Below are positions 8,475 through 16,144 of a stretch of 64,000 bases of DNA, one piece after another. Source of the stretch: Gammaproteobacteria bacterium (GTDB taxonomy: Bacteria > Pseudomonadota > Gammaproteobacteria > Pseudomonadales > Azotimanducaceae_A). The translations under genes and the position numbers were made by a program. The first letter of the stretch is position 1. The number at the start of each line of letters is the position of its first letter. The stretch is from the NCBI GenBank assembly GCA_012960755.1, contig DUAT01000072.1, positions 244,448 through 308,447 on the forward strand. Direction: 5' to 3'. The notes beneath the pieces are model-generated. The model was not told where the DNA came from and searched no databases. It saw nothing but the letters and a program-made list of their open reading frames with translations.

Positions 8475-9263
8475 CTAACGCTTCGCCAGAAACTTCTGAA
8501 AAACCAACCTGAGATCGTAGGCATACCTGCGCAGGGGCGGCTTAAGTTTGTTCCGATATTTGCTTCGAACGGACAGCAGGGTATCAAAATACCGCTCGGA
8601 GGGAAACGAGGCGAACTTTCGTGTCGAGCCGGAAGTCCTTGAGATAAAGGTCGTGCCGCTGCACCGCATCACGCTCCCCGCCACCAACGCGCGGAAATAC
8701 AGATCCAGATCAACGCACACATCCAGCGACTCGTCATAACCGCCTAATCGAAGCAGGAGGTCGCGCTTAATTGCCATTGTCGAGTGGGTCAGCGGATTGG
8801 TTTTGTACAGTAACGCAGCGGTGACCGTTTCAGTCGAGCTATCGGTTGAGTCTTCGGTTTGGTCATTTAATTGTTGCACGGAATATTGGGAAACATCTGT
8901 GACAAGATTTGCATGCCCAAACACGACTTCACATTCCTTTAGCATCTCAACTGATGCCTGAAACCTGGCAGGCGTGCTCACATCGTCCGCATCATTGATA
9001 AATATCGTCTCACCGGTTGAATGATGTAGTGCCAGGTTGAGGGCTTTCGCCCGGCCGATTTTCCCAGGGCTTATCAGGTTTACTGAGTCCAGTTTAAAGT
9101 TTTCGATCTCCTTCACCGTGTTGTCGGTCGAGCCGTCGTCAACGATAATGACTTCTGTCTCAGCGCCTGTGATGGCCTTCAGCTGCTCGAGCACCAGCCC
9201 AATGGTACTTTCTGAGTTGTAAACAGTGATAATCACTGAATGTTTGGCAGCGATGGGGGTCAT
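8475..9263 (-). CDS. Family 2 glycosyltransferase
   Basis: Inverting GT-A glycosyltransferase of 262 residues. The nucleotide-sugar domain starts HSVIITVYNSESTIG, with IIVDDGSTDNT and the DXD-type motif FINDADDVS. No membrane helices are apparent, so it would work at the cytoplasmic face. The start is ATG 9263, which overlaps the upstream gene's stop (ATGA). An ATG 57 bases upstream lies inside the neighbouring gene and is unlikely. It is the last gene of the minus-strand block starting at 14005. Confidence 0.88.
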   Translation of the reverse strand: MTPIAAKHSVIITVYNSESTIGLVLEQLKAITGAETEVIIVDDGSTDNTVKEIENFKLDSVNLISPGKIGRAKALNLALHHSTGETIFINDADDVSTPARFQASVEMLKECEVVFGHANLVTDVSQYSVQQLNDQTEDSTDSSTETVTAALLYKTNPLTHSTMAIKRDLLLRLGGYDESLDVCVDLDLYFRALVAGSVMRCSGTTFISRTSGSTRKFASFPSERYFDTLLSVRSKYRNKLKPPLRRYAYDLRLVFQKFLAKR

Positions 9264-10846
9264 AGGCTGACTACGGCTCTCAATATCATCGACGACTTCG
9301 GTGGGATCTGTATGCTGCAACTGAGCGCACAGTCAGCGCCTACGGTCGAATAATGTTTTTGTCTTTCGGTCAGCGTTTCAGAGCCTCGACTCGTGATGTC
9401 GATCTTGTCGATATGGCGTTGCGAGCATTGCAGTCTCATGCACTCGCTGGTAATGGTGCTTTCACCACGATTCTTTATCAGTTCTAAGATGACAACCTGT
9501 TCGGGTTTACAAATATAGCGGCGTGTCACCGAGAAGGAAGAATCATAGTGGAGACCAATGTCCAAAGCATTATCCCTCAGCCGGGTCGTTTGTATCTGGC
9601 GAGGTGTTTGGGTTTCTGGGACTACTATTGGGAAAAAAGCGTCGTAATCGTTATTCAAACTGACACTGGTTTGCTCTCCGGTGGTTGGCGGTAGAATAAG
9701 ATCGTCTTCTGTGGCGAGAATGGGGCTGTAGAACACGAGGGATTTCCAGTCTGTGGAGAGTCCACAGTTCAACATATAGCGGTCGGAGCGATAGGCAAAA
9801 ATATTGTTGGCGACCTTAACGAATTTACGGTCTGCGTGATTTTCCCGAACCCAGGCAGCCGAAGACTCGGGTCGCTGAAGATTTTGCGCCGCCCTGTAAA
9901 GCAGTAATGCGGTAAACGCCTCGTAATCCGGTGCATTGTTGTAACTGTACCAACCCAGAAATTGTTCATTGGTCAGATCAGGCGCACCGGTATAATCACG
10001 CGCTTCGGGAGTTTGCTTATACAGTACCAGCGGTAGCGCCTGGTGCTTTGCCTGCTCTCGCTCGAGTACTGCGACCAGATCGTCGATCAACTCGTAAACA
10101 AATGCACTTGCGTGTGCCGACGCGCCATAACGTGCCGACGCGCCATAACGTGCCGACGCGCCATAAAAAGAGAGCAGGTAAATCAGTGAACTGTATCCAA
10201 AGGATTGAAGTGAACCACGCCCAAGTAGATTCGTGACGCCACCGGGTCCGATTTGATCAATACACTGTGTAACAGCCTGGCGAAGCCACTGCGAGGACCA
10301 CAATCTTGGCCCCGATTGCTGTATTTCGTGAATCAGCGCCAGTGAAAAAAAGTTGTACTGGCTCGTATAAACAGACCGCTGGTCTTCAATTGTGTGCGAA
10401 ACACTGAAGTAGACCCGTACCCACAATAACTCGAGCAGGGCGATGAAGCGTTGAACCCGGCTTCCAGACAATCGACAAGCTGCCCGCAGCAGGGTCCAGT
10501 TGGCAACGCGTGTGCCGGTGTAAGCCGGAGTCCCTAGTATTTGATTCACCGCTTCGTAATTATGATGGTGCAAGAGAGCATAGCGGTTAAATTCAAAATG
10601 GTAGCTGCTTGTTTTCTCTTCGGCGCTGATGGCGTTTATGAGGCTGGTTCTGGTGTCTGCATCACTCGATTTATCGAAACTCAGCAACGCAAGCAGGAAC
10701 GCCTTACCATAGAATTCGCGCTTCACGAATTGTTGTTGAGGCAGGAATTCGGCTACCAGCTTAGTGCTGATCTTATTTGAAAGTCGTTCCAAGTTCAGTC
10801 TGGTGCTTGTCCTCCTCTTTGAGTTGTTGGTGATCTCAGTGCTCAT
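9260..10846 (-). CDS. Polysaccharide-cluster protein with helical-toroid-like N-terminus and beta-rich C-terminus, function unknown
   Basis: No family is recognised with certainty. The 528-residue protein has no clear signal peptide. The first 350 residues look alpha-helical with Trp/Tyr-rich pairs and a GRGSLQSFGYSSLIYLL segment. The last 170 residues look beta-rich. This helical-toroid plus beta-sandwich layout is like that of heparinase II/III-type lyases, but no catalytic residues can be assigned. The hexapeptide YGASAR is tandemly repeated, from an 18-bp repeat at 10113-10166. It is coupled to the GT2 gene by ATGA, and a single base separates it from the gene upstream. Confidence 0.7.
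   Translation of the reverse strand: MSTEITNNSKRRTSTRLNLERLSNKISTKLVAEFLPQQQFVKREFYGKAFLLALLSFDKSSDADTRTSLINAISAEEKTSSYHFEFNRYALLHHHNYEAVNQILGTPAYTGTRVANWTLLRAACRLSGSRVQRFIALLELLWVRVYFSVSHTIEDQRSVYTSQYNFFSLALIHEIQQSGPRLWSSQWLRQAVTQCIDQIGPGGVTNLLGRGSLQSFGYSSLIYLLSFYGASARYGASARYGASAHASAFVYELIDDLVAVLEREQAKHQALPLVLYKQTPEARDYTGAPDLTNEQFLGWYSYNNAPDYEAFTALLLYRAAQNLQRPESSAAWVRENHADRKFVKVANNIFAYRSDRYMLNCGLSTDWKSLVFYSPILATEDDLILPPTTGEQTSVSLNNDYDAFFPIVVPETQTPRQIQTTRLRDNALDIGLHYDSSFSVTRRYICKPEQVVILELIKNRGESTITSECMRLQCSQRHIDKIDITSRGSETLTERQKHYSTVGADCALSCSIQIPPKSSMILRAVVSL
10113..10166. repeat. In-frame 18-bp tandem repeat, three copies
   Basis: Three copies of an 18-bp unit (YGTGCCGACGCGCCATAA on the plus strand) differ at only one base. 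They encode three successive YGASA(R/H) hexapeptides within the 528-residue gene. Confidence 0.95.
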
Positions 10847-10847
10847 A

Positions 10848-11624
10848 TCAGAATGATAACTGAACTTGCTGGCTGATTACCTGGCCTTTTTTAAGCGGTA
10901 TCAAGCCGATTAACTGTAGTTGCATGCTTTTCTTTCCGCGTCTTTCTGTCCTGTACCAAAGGAATTTCTGCAAGATGCCAACGGACTTCACTGCGTTGGA
11001 TACCTGGGGGGAGAATGCCAGCCAGAAAAAACGGTTAATCCATCTCAGCCAGTTGTTTTTACAATCCCTGGTCGGGAACAGCCGGGCATGGACGATCCAG
11101 AAGTCACCTGAATCCCGGATATACATGTGTGCCTCGGTATCTTCTCCAAATGACGCAGCGGTTCGCGTGATCAGGATGCAATGGTTTTCTTTGGTCGTCA
11201 GTGAAGCTTCACGGGTTTTGAACTGGCGATAAATCTCTGAATCCCGATGCTGGTATTGCGTCCCTTTTATGGAGGCAGATGCGATGTTTTCCTTGGAGAA
11301 TTTCATTCGGATAACAAAGTCCTGGATTTGGGTATCTTCCAGTGCCTCCAAGGAGGCATTGATGACGATTGATGAATTCTCACTCACAAAACGGGTCTCC
11401 ACTGAGAGTGAGAAATCCCCTTCGGCGAGTGAAACACCGTAGTTTGCGACACTGCTTTCAGGTCTATCTACTGTATCGATAAGCTCAATACGCACCTGGC
11501 GATGCGTTTCCGTGAGTGTCAGGAAAGAGACCGTGTCGGAAAATTCGATACTGAAATCAGACAGTCGAACGCCATGTATGGTCGCGTGCTTTAACAGTCC
11601 TTCAGACAGAGCCAGGTTTTGCAT
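10848..11624 (-). CDS. Beta-rich polysaccharide-cluster protein, function unknown
   Basis: I do not recognise this 258-residue protein. It has no signal peptide and no membrane segment. Alternating hydrophobic strands dominate (VRIELIDTVD, SIVINASLEAL, CILITRTAASF, FWIVHARLFP), suggesting a beta-sandwich, possibly carbohydrate-binding. A basic WYRTERRGKK segment lies near the C-terminus. Its ATG overlaps the stop of the flippase fragment upstream (TAATG), and it is one base from the 528-residue gene downstream. The two may act together as a split lyase-like pair; this is inference. Confidence 0.65.
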   Translation of the reverse strand: MQNLALSEGLLKHATIHGVRLSDFSIEFSDTVSFLTLTETHRQVRIELIDTVDRPESSVANYGVSLAEGDFSLSVETRFVSENSSIVINASLEALEDTQIQDFVIRMKFSKENIASASIKGTQYQHRDSEIYRQFKTREASLTTKENHCILITRTAASFGEDTEAHMYIRDSGDFWIVHARLFPTRDCKNNWLRWINRFFWLAFSPQVSNAVKSVGILQKFLWYRTERRGKKSMQLQLIGLIPLKKGQVISQQVQLSF

Positions 11625-12550
11625 TAAACATCCAGAGTGAAATTGTGATCAGCAGCCAGCCACTTGACCAGGAACATGAGGCAAGCCCATGTTAAGTGGG
11701 TTGCAGTATCCGTTAGAATCATGGGTACTGTCATCAGTAACATCAGGCAGATGCAATAAATAATCAAGCTGGTACTGATGTATCTGAGTCTCCAAAAATC
11801 GACCGGCTGGTTGTGTTCTTCTATGGTACTCGAGGCCAGAAAAAACACTGGCATTACTGCAACACCCATAATAACCAAAATTACAGCCGGGCCATATAAC
11901 AGGGGATCGTCCATGTTCATCACCCAACGCAGGTAGGGATAGGCAATGACTAACAGGAACACGATGGTCGCCAGGTTTACGGTTCTGAGGATTCTTTTTT
12001 TCGTCTTACCAGTGGAACCTTTTTCTTTTTGTCCATAGGCGAAAAAGACAGTGTTCAGAGCCACCATCAAACCAAAAGCAAATGAGGCTAGACGCAACAA
12101 TCCGCCCCATACGCCAAGACCTTCGGCGTCCAGATAAATGTATCCTACCAGATAGTCAACAAAACTGATGGCAGCTATGAACAGTGTCGTGAAGATTAAC
12201 AGTCGATTGTCGACAAAATACTTGAAATTAACGGCTTGCGAGTGAGCCAGTGATTTTAAGGTGTTTAGCGGGTTCAAGTGGCCAGGGTCGGTCCGCTGCA
12301 TATAAATACCGATGGCAAAAAACAACACCATGGTAGGGATTAACTGGTGTAGCACAATGGTTGGCGAGCCCTGTTTGCCAACAAAAGGTCCAAAGAAAGT
12401 GCTGTTGATGTAGGCGAGTGCCAGGATTGTAAGCAGGGATAACTGGGCTAGTGCGTGGATGATTCCAAGTGCCATAAAACGATGCGCAGACATTAAGGCG
12501 AAATCAAATAAAAGCGCTGACATTGGCAAACACAGTGCCAGCAACAGCAT
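11624..12550 (-). CDS. Wzx-like polysaccharide flippase, C-terminal part of a split gene
   Basis: The 308-residue fragment is highly hydrophobic, with about eight to ten predicted membrane helices. Examples are the segment starting LLLALCLPMSALLF, then LLTILALAYI, TMVLFFAIGIYM, ATIVFLLVIAYPYL and AVILVIMGVAVMPVFFLAS. It resembles the later helices of MOP-superfamily (RfbX/Wzx) lipid-linked oligosaccharide flippases. The N-terminal helices are encoded by the adjacent 105-residue frame. The stop of that frame and this ATG are separated by one base (TGA-A-ATG), and the two frames differ by +1. The joined product would be about 415 residues, normal for a flippase. A frameshift mutation, sequencing error or programmed shift are all possible. 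Confidence 0.72.
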   Translation of the reverse strand: MLLLALCLPMSALLFDFALMSAHRFMALGIIHALAQLSLLTILALAYINSTFFGPFVGKQGSPTIVLHQLIPTMVLFFAIGIYMQRTDPGHLNPLNTLKSLAHSQAVNFKYFVDNRLLIFTTLFIAAISFVDYLVGYIYLDAEGLGVWGGLLRLASFAFGLMVALNTVFFAYGQKEKGSTGKTKKRILRTVNLATIVFLLVIAYPYLRWVMNMDDPLLYGPAVILVIMGVAVMPVFFLASSTIEEHNQPVDFWRLRYISTSLIIYCICLMLLMTVPMILTDTATHLTWACLMFLVKWLAADHNFTLDV

Positions 12551-12551
12551 T

Positions 12552-12869
12552 TCAAACCAGACTCAGTGGATTGTTTTCAGAAATTGATGCGATTAGGAAT
12601 ATTGTCACCGCCACGATCGATAACAGCAGCCTGGTTTTCAGAATCTGTGTGGTGCCTGACGAATCGTTTTCGATATGGTATTTAGCCAGGGTCCTGGCGG
12701 AGCCAAATTGCAGCATGGATGTCAGTACGCCATAGATGCTCAATATAAAGAAGTAGTGCCCGATCATCGCCAAATCGTACAGGCGATAGATTAATGCGGT
12801 AATGGCAAGACCTTGCACCCGATTGATGTTGGATATCGCAAGTTGCAGGTAGGCAGCATTAGGTTTCAA
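12552..12869 (-). CDS. Wzx-like polysaccharide flippase, N-terminal part of a split gene
   Basis: This 105-residue frame encodes an N-terminal amphipathic segment and two to three membrane helices (LAITALIYRLYDLAMIGHYF, FILSIYGVLTSML, LLLSIVAVTIFLIAS). It then ends abruptly at TGA after NPLSLV. It lacks the remaining helices of a MOP-type flippase, which continue in the next frame. The start appears to be TTG at 12869, as a TAG lies nine codons upstream and no ATG or GTG intervenes. It is probably the 5' part of one broken gene. Confidence 0.6.
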   Translation of the reverse strand: MKPNAAYLQLAISNINRVQGLAITALIYRLYDLAMIGHYFFILSIYGVLTSMLQFGSARTLAKYHIENDSSGTTQILKTRLLLSIVAVTIFLIASISENNPLSLV

Positions 12870-12922
12870 TACGAATAGAGCCCGGAGATTTGACTAACCA
12901 TTTACACACCTCTGCGCGGTCA

Positions 12923-14005
12923 TCAAGATGATTCAACTGAATGTGCCGCATCGATGAAACCGTTAGAAGCGCTGGTGTAGTTGTAACGCTGAACCGATTC
13001 GCTCGCGCTCGTAGACATGCGCTCCCACCGCAACTGGTCATCTAAAATACCCAAGGCTTCTTTCGTCCAGGTTTCGGCATTCAGCGGTAGTACCAGTCCA
13101 TTCTCGTTGTGGATGACCAGTTCATTCGCTGCGCCTACTCCTGATACGGTCATTATTGGGGTACCAGCAGCACAGGCCTCGTTGGCGACCACACCCCAGG
13201 GATCGTTCAAGGAAGGAAAAAACAATAGTTTTGCATTCCCATAATACTCGGGTAGTGCATCCTGAGTGACAAACCCTGCATAGTGAAAATCAACTTTGTT
13301 GGTAGATAGCTTTTCAACCATGTAGGCCCTGTCCGGTCCATCGCCGATCAACAGTATCTTGATACCTGGGTTCCGCCTATGAATTTCTAGAATCACCTCG
13401 GCGGAGAAATTGATCATTTTCCTTGCACTGAATTGGCCAGACAACATGATGTCATAGTCTCTTTCTACCTGGGGTTTATGGCAAGCCGAGAAGCGACTGT
13501 TGTCTATACACAGGCAGGATTGGAAAGAATTCTTACTCGTTGCCCCATAGCTTTTGAACAGCAGCAAGGTTTTTTGGCTAGCACCGATAAAGGCATCGGA
13601 AAAACCATAGATCATTTTCCTGACCAGTCGATGCGCGAATGTTAAATCCTGTTCAGAATCGGTGGTAGCGTCGGAAAAACTGACGAACTTTTTCCCATGC
13701 CATTTTGCCCAGAAGAAACTTTGAATCCCGGGTAAAGAAAATCCGCCATTGATGACGACGCTGGGTTTTAAGTCGTTTAATACGGCGATGACGTTTGAAT
13801 CCAGATAGATCGTGCGACCTTTCCACACCAGCGTGCGCGATCTCAGGAACTGATGTTGATAGTCACCCAGGGTAAATTCCCAGTCGCGATTTTGTTCGAT
13901 TGATGCGCAATAGATGACACGGTAGTTGTCGACGCTTAGCCCAACAAGCTCATGAAGCCTTTCACGGTAGGGCGCAGGGATGTTTGTGATAAATACAGTT
14001 GTCAC
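12923..14005 (-). CDS. Family 4 glycosyltransferase
   Basis: GT-B fold retaining glycosyltransferase of 360 residues. The N-terminal acceptor domain starts VFITNIPAPYRERLHELV. The C-terminal donor domain has the usual sequence: LSGQFSARKMINF, IKILLIGDGPDRAYM, FVTQDALPEYYGNAKLLFFPS and the E-x7-E type segment PWGVVANEACAAGTP. The start is GTG at 14005. It is the first gene of the minus-strand block and is divergent from another GT4 gene only about 27 bases away, so their promoters must overlap or lie inside the neighbours. Confidence 0.88.
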   Translation of the reverse strand: MTTVFITNIPAPYRERLHELVGLSVDNYRVIYCASIEQNRDWEFTLGDYQHQFLRSRTLVWKGRTIYLDSNVIAVLNDLKPSVVINGGFSLPGIQSFFWAKWHGKKFVSFSDATTDSEQDLTFAHRLVRKMIYGFSDAFIGASQKTLLLFKSYGATSKNSFQSCLCIDNSRFSACHKPQVERDYDIMLSGQFSARKMINFSAEVILEIHRRNPGIKILLIGDGPDRAYMVEKLSTNKVDFHYAGFVTQDALPEYYGNAKLLFFPSLNDPWGVVANEACAAGTPIMTVSGVGAANELVIHNENGLVLPLNAETWTKEALGILDDQLRWERMSTSASESVQRYNYTSASNGFIDAAHSVESS

Positions 14006-14032
14006 TTATGCTCTGTTCTTAAAATGGAAAGC

Positions 14033-15172
14033 ATGAAACGAAACGCCGCAAAAGCTATGAAACCAAAACGCCGCATACTGTTCTTGTTCCAACTGCCGCC
14101 CCCGGTGCACGGGGCTTCCATGGTAAATCAGACGATTGCAGAAAGTCAGTTAATCAGCCAGACTTTTGACGCAACCTTTTATGATATCAGCACGGCGAAA
14201 AAGATCAGCGATATCGGTCGCTTCTCGTTAGCGAAAATCCTCACCGTAGGTAGTTTACTCAAACGAGTCTACAAAATATACCGGCTGAAAAACCCAGACC
14301 TGGTTTACATCACCCTGAGCCCTGTTGGCTTTGCTTTTTTCAAGGATTCGCTGATTGTATTGCTGTTAAAGCTGCAAGGTGCCAGGTTGGTTTTCCACAT
14401 GCACGGCCAGGGTATATCGAGGATCAGTAAGTACCTGAAACATTTTTACCAGTTAGTATTCAAACAGGTGGATGTTATTCACTTGTCTGAACAACTATTT
14501 TCTGATCTGGATGGCGTTCGCGATGTAGAAAAGAGTATTACTGCCGTGAACAACGGTGTGCCGGACCTATCTGTAGAAAATATTCCGGGTGAGAAGAATC
14601 AAAAACTGAATATCATCTACCTTTCCAATCTGGTGCCTGATAAAGGCGCGGGCGTACTGGTTGAAGCGGTTAACAGGATCGACTCGCATTTTGATGGGCA
14701 GTATGAAGTGTTTCTCGCCGGTGATTTTCAGACCCGATTGTTTGAAGAGCAACTCATGCGGATGCCTCACGCCAACGTGAAGGACCTGATTCACTTTCTC
14801 GGACCTTTGTACGGTGCGGAAAAGCAACAATTGTTGGCCAGCGGTGATGTATTTGTCCTGCCGAGCCGCAATGAGTGCTTTCCTTTGTCGATTCTGGAAG
14901 CCATGGCGACGGGGATGGCCGTCATATCAACCAACGTCGGTGCCATCGCCGAGATAGTAGATGATGGGGTCAGCGGGATTGTGATGGATGACCCAGATCC
15001 GGAGGTATTAGCGAGGAAGCTGGAGTATTTTCTGGAAATGCCCGAAGAAGTTCAACGGATGAAGAAGGCCAGCCGATCCAGGTACCTTCAAAACTATACG
15101 GTGGAGAAATTTGAGACTAGTCTTTGCCGTGTGCTGAGCAGGCTGGTGGAAGAAAGCCATTCGCCGCCTTGA
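14033..15172 (+). CDS. Family 4 glycosyltransferase
   Basis: The 379-residue GT-B enzyme begins with a basic stretch, then RRILFLFQLPPPVHGASMVN, common in bacterial GT4 proteins. The donor domain includes NIIYLSNLVPDKGAG, DVFVLPSRNECFPLSILEAM and STNVGAIAEIV. ATG 14033 has a GGAAAG just upstream. ATGs at 14024 and 14057 are alternatives. The frame remains open further upstream into the divergent gene. It is the second plus-strand gene in an otherwise minus-strand island. Confidence 0.87.
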   Translation: MKRNAAKAMKPKRRILFLFQLPPPVHGASMVNQTIAESQLISQTFDATFYDISTAKKISDIGRFSLAKILTVGSLLKRVYKIYRLKNPDLVYITLSPVGFAFFKDSLIVLLLKLQGARLVFHMHGQGISRISKYLKHFYQLVFKQVDVIHLSEQLFSDLDGVRDVEKSITAVNNGVPDLSVENIPGEKNQKLNIIYLSNLVPDKGAGVLVEAVNRIDSHFDGQYEVFLAGDFQTRLFEEQLMRMPHANVKDLIHFLGPLYGAEKQQLLASGDVFVLPSRNECFPLSILEAMATGMAVISTNVGAIAEIVDDGVSGIVMDDPDPEVLARKLEYFLEMPEEVQRMKKASRSRYLQNYTVEKFETSLCRVLSRLVEESHSPP

Positions 15173-15202
15173 GGATCGTGGAATCTACGCCCTGGTTCGG
15201 TT

Positions 15203-16093
15203 TCAGGATGGTGACTTTTTATTCCTCAGGAACCCCCAGAGATGCCAGCCAAATCTCTTTTCCAGAAACAAGAAGGCGAAGGACGGCAGTAACCTTAATC
15301 CCGGAAAATGCCGCACATTAACGAAGTGTACGCCCGATTGCTCGATTTCAAATTCCTCGAAGTCCTGATGTATGTCATCAATGTTGTAGACCTTTGAATA
15401 TGGATTCTCGGGCCCGTCAGTATTGTGATGAATAAACGTTTCCATATTCATGTAATTCCACACCCCCATATTCCTGGCATTCGCAATGTGAATCCCAATC
15501 ACAGACTCCTTGCCTGCCTTAAACAGCCCTAGAGAATCTAACAGCAGCACGAAGGCCAGACCCACCCGCCGGATAAATCCAATACTCAGGTAGTAATTCA
15601 GCGAACCTTTGTGATACACCATTAAGATCAATTTGCCATCAGGCTCCAACACCCGGCTAATCTCCTTGCTGACATCTTTGACTTGTGGAATGTGATGCAA
15701 TACGCCGTGAGAGTAGACAATGTTGAAGGAATTGTCTGGCCAGGGAATTGTCGTCGCACTGCCTTGTTTAGCTTCGCCGTAAGTCTGGTTGGCAAGTTCA
15801 AAGCGGATGTTGGCCCGCTTCACCGCGGCTTCTGTCAGATCCAGACCACTCCATGTTGCACCGCGTTGAGCGATTTGAATACTATCCGCCGCCTGGCCAA
15901 TACCGATTTCCAACACGGTCTTGTCCTGGAAATCAATCTTGTCGAGCTCGCCCAGTATGTGTCCCTCGGTGCGGTACCGAAACGCATCGTACAGCTTGAA
16001 ATGTTCAACCCAGTCTTCGTTTTTCCCCGTCAGGTTTTCACCGACGGGGTTTTCTTGCCAGAAGTCCTGGATATCTCGTTCTTTGTTGCTCAA
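15203..16093 (-). CDS. Class I SAM-dependent methyltransferase
   Basis: The 296-residue protein has motif I TVLEIGIGQAADS, then GATWSGLDLTEAAVKRA, DNSFNIVYSHGVLHHIP and RVLEPDGKLILMVYHKGS, a Methyltransf_11/25-type arrangement. The C-terminal third contains a hydrophobic segment (GLAFVLLLDSLGLF) and an aromatic basic tail, suggesting membrane contact. The start appears to be TTG at 16093. It lies just downstream of the asparagine synthetase gene, so modification of the same glycan is plausible. Confidence 0.82.
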   Translation of the reverse strand: MSNKERDIQDFWQENPVGENLTGKNEDWVEHFKLYDAFRYRTEGHILGELDKIDFQDKTVLEIGIGQAADSIQIAQRGATWSGLDLTEAAVKRANIRFELANQTYGEAKQGSATTIPWPDNSFNIVYSHGVLHHIPQVKDVSKEISRVLEPDGKLILMVYHKGSLNYYLSIGFIRRVGLAFVLLLDSLGLFKAGKESVIGIHIANARNMGVWNYMNMETFIHHNTDGPENPYSKVYNIDDIHQDFEEFEIEQSGVHFVNVRHFPGLRLLPSFAFLFLEKRFGWHLWGFLRNKKSPS

Positions 16094-16144
16094 TTTGGAT
16101 TTGATCTCATGCTTTTAGATATGCTGCCTTTAGATATCCTTCTA

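Noticed and set aside
12540..12560. Programmed +1 frameshift in the flippase gene
   Set aside because: GTT-TGA superficially resembles the prfB slip site, but no upstream Shine-Dalgarno-like stimulator at the right distance is evident, so I list it only as one of several explanations.
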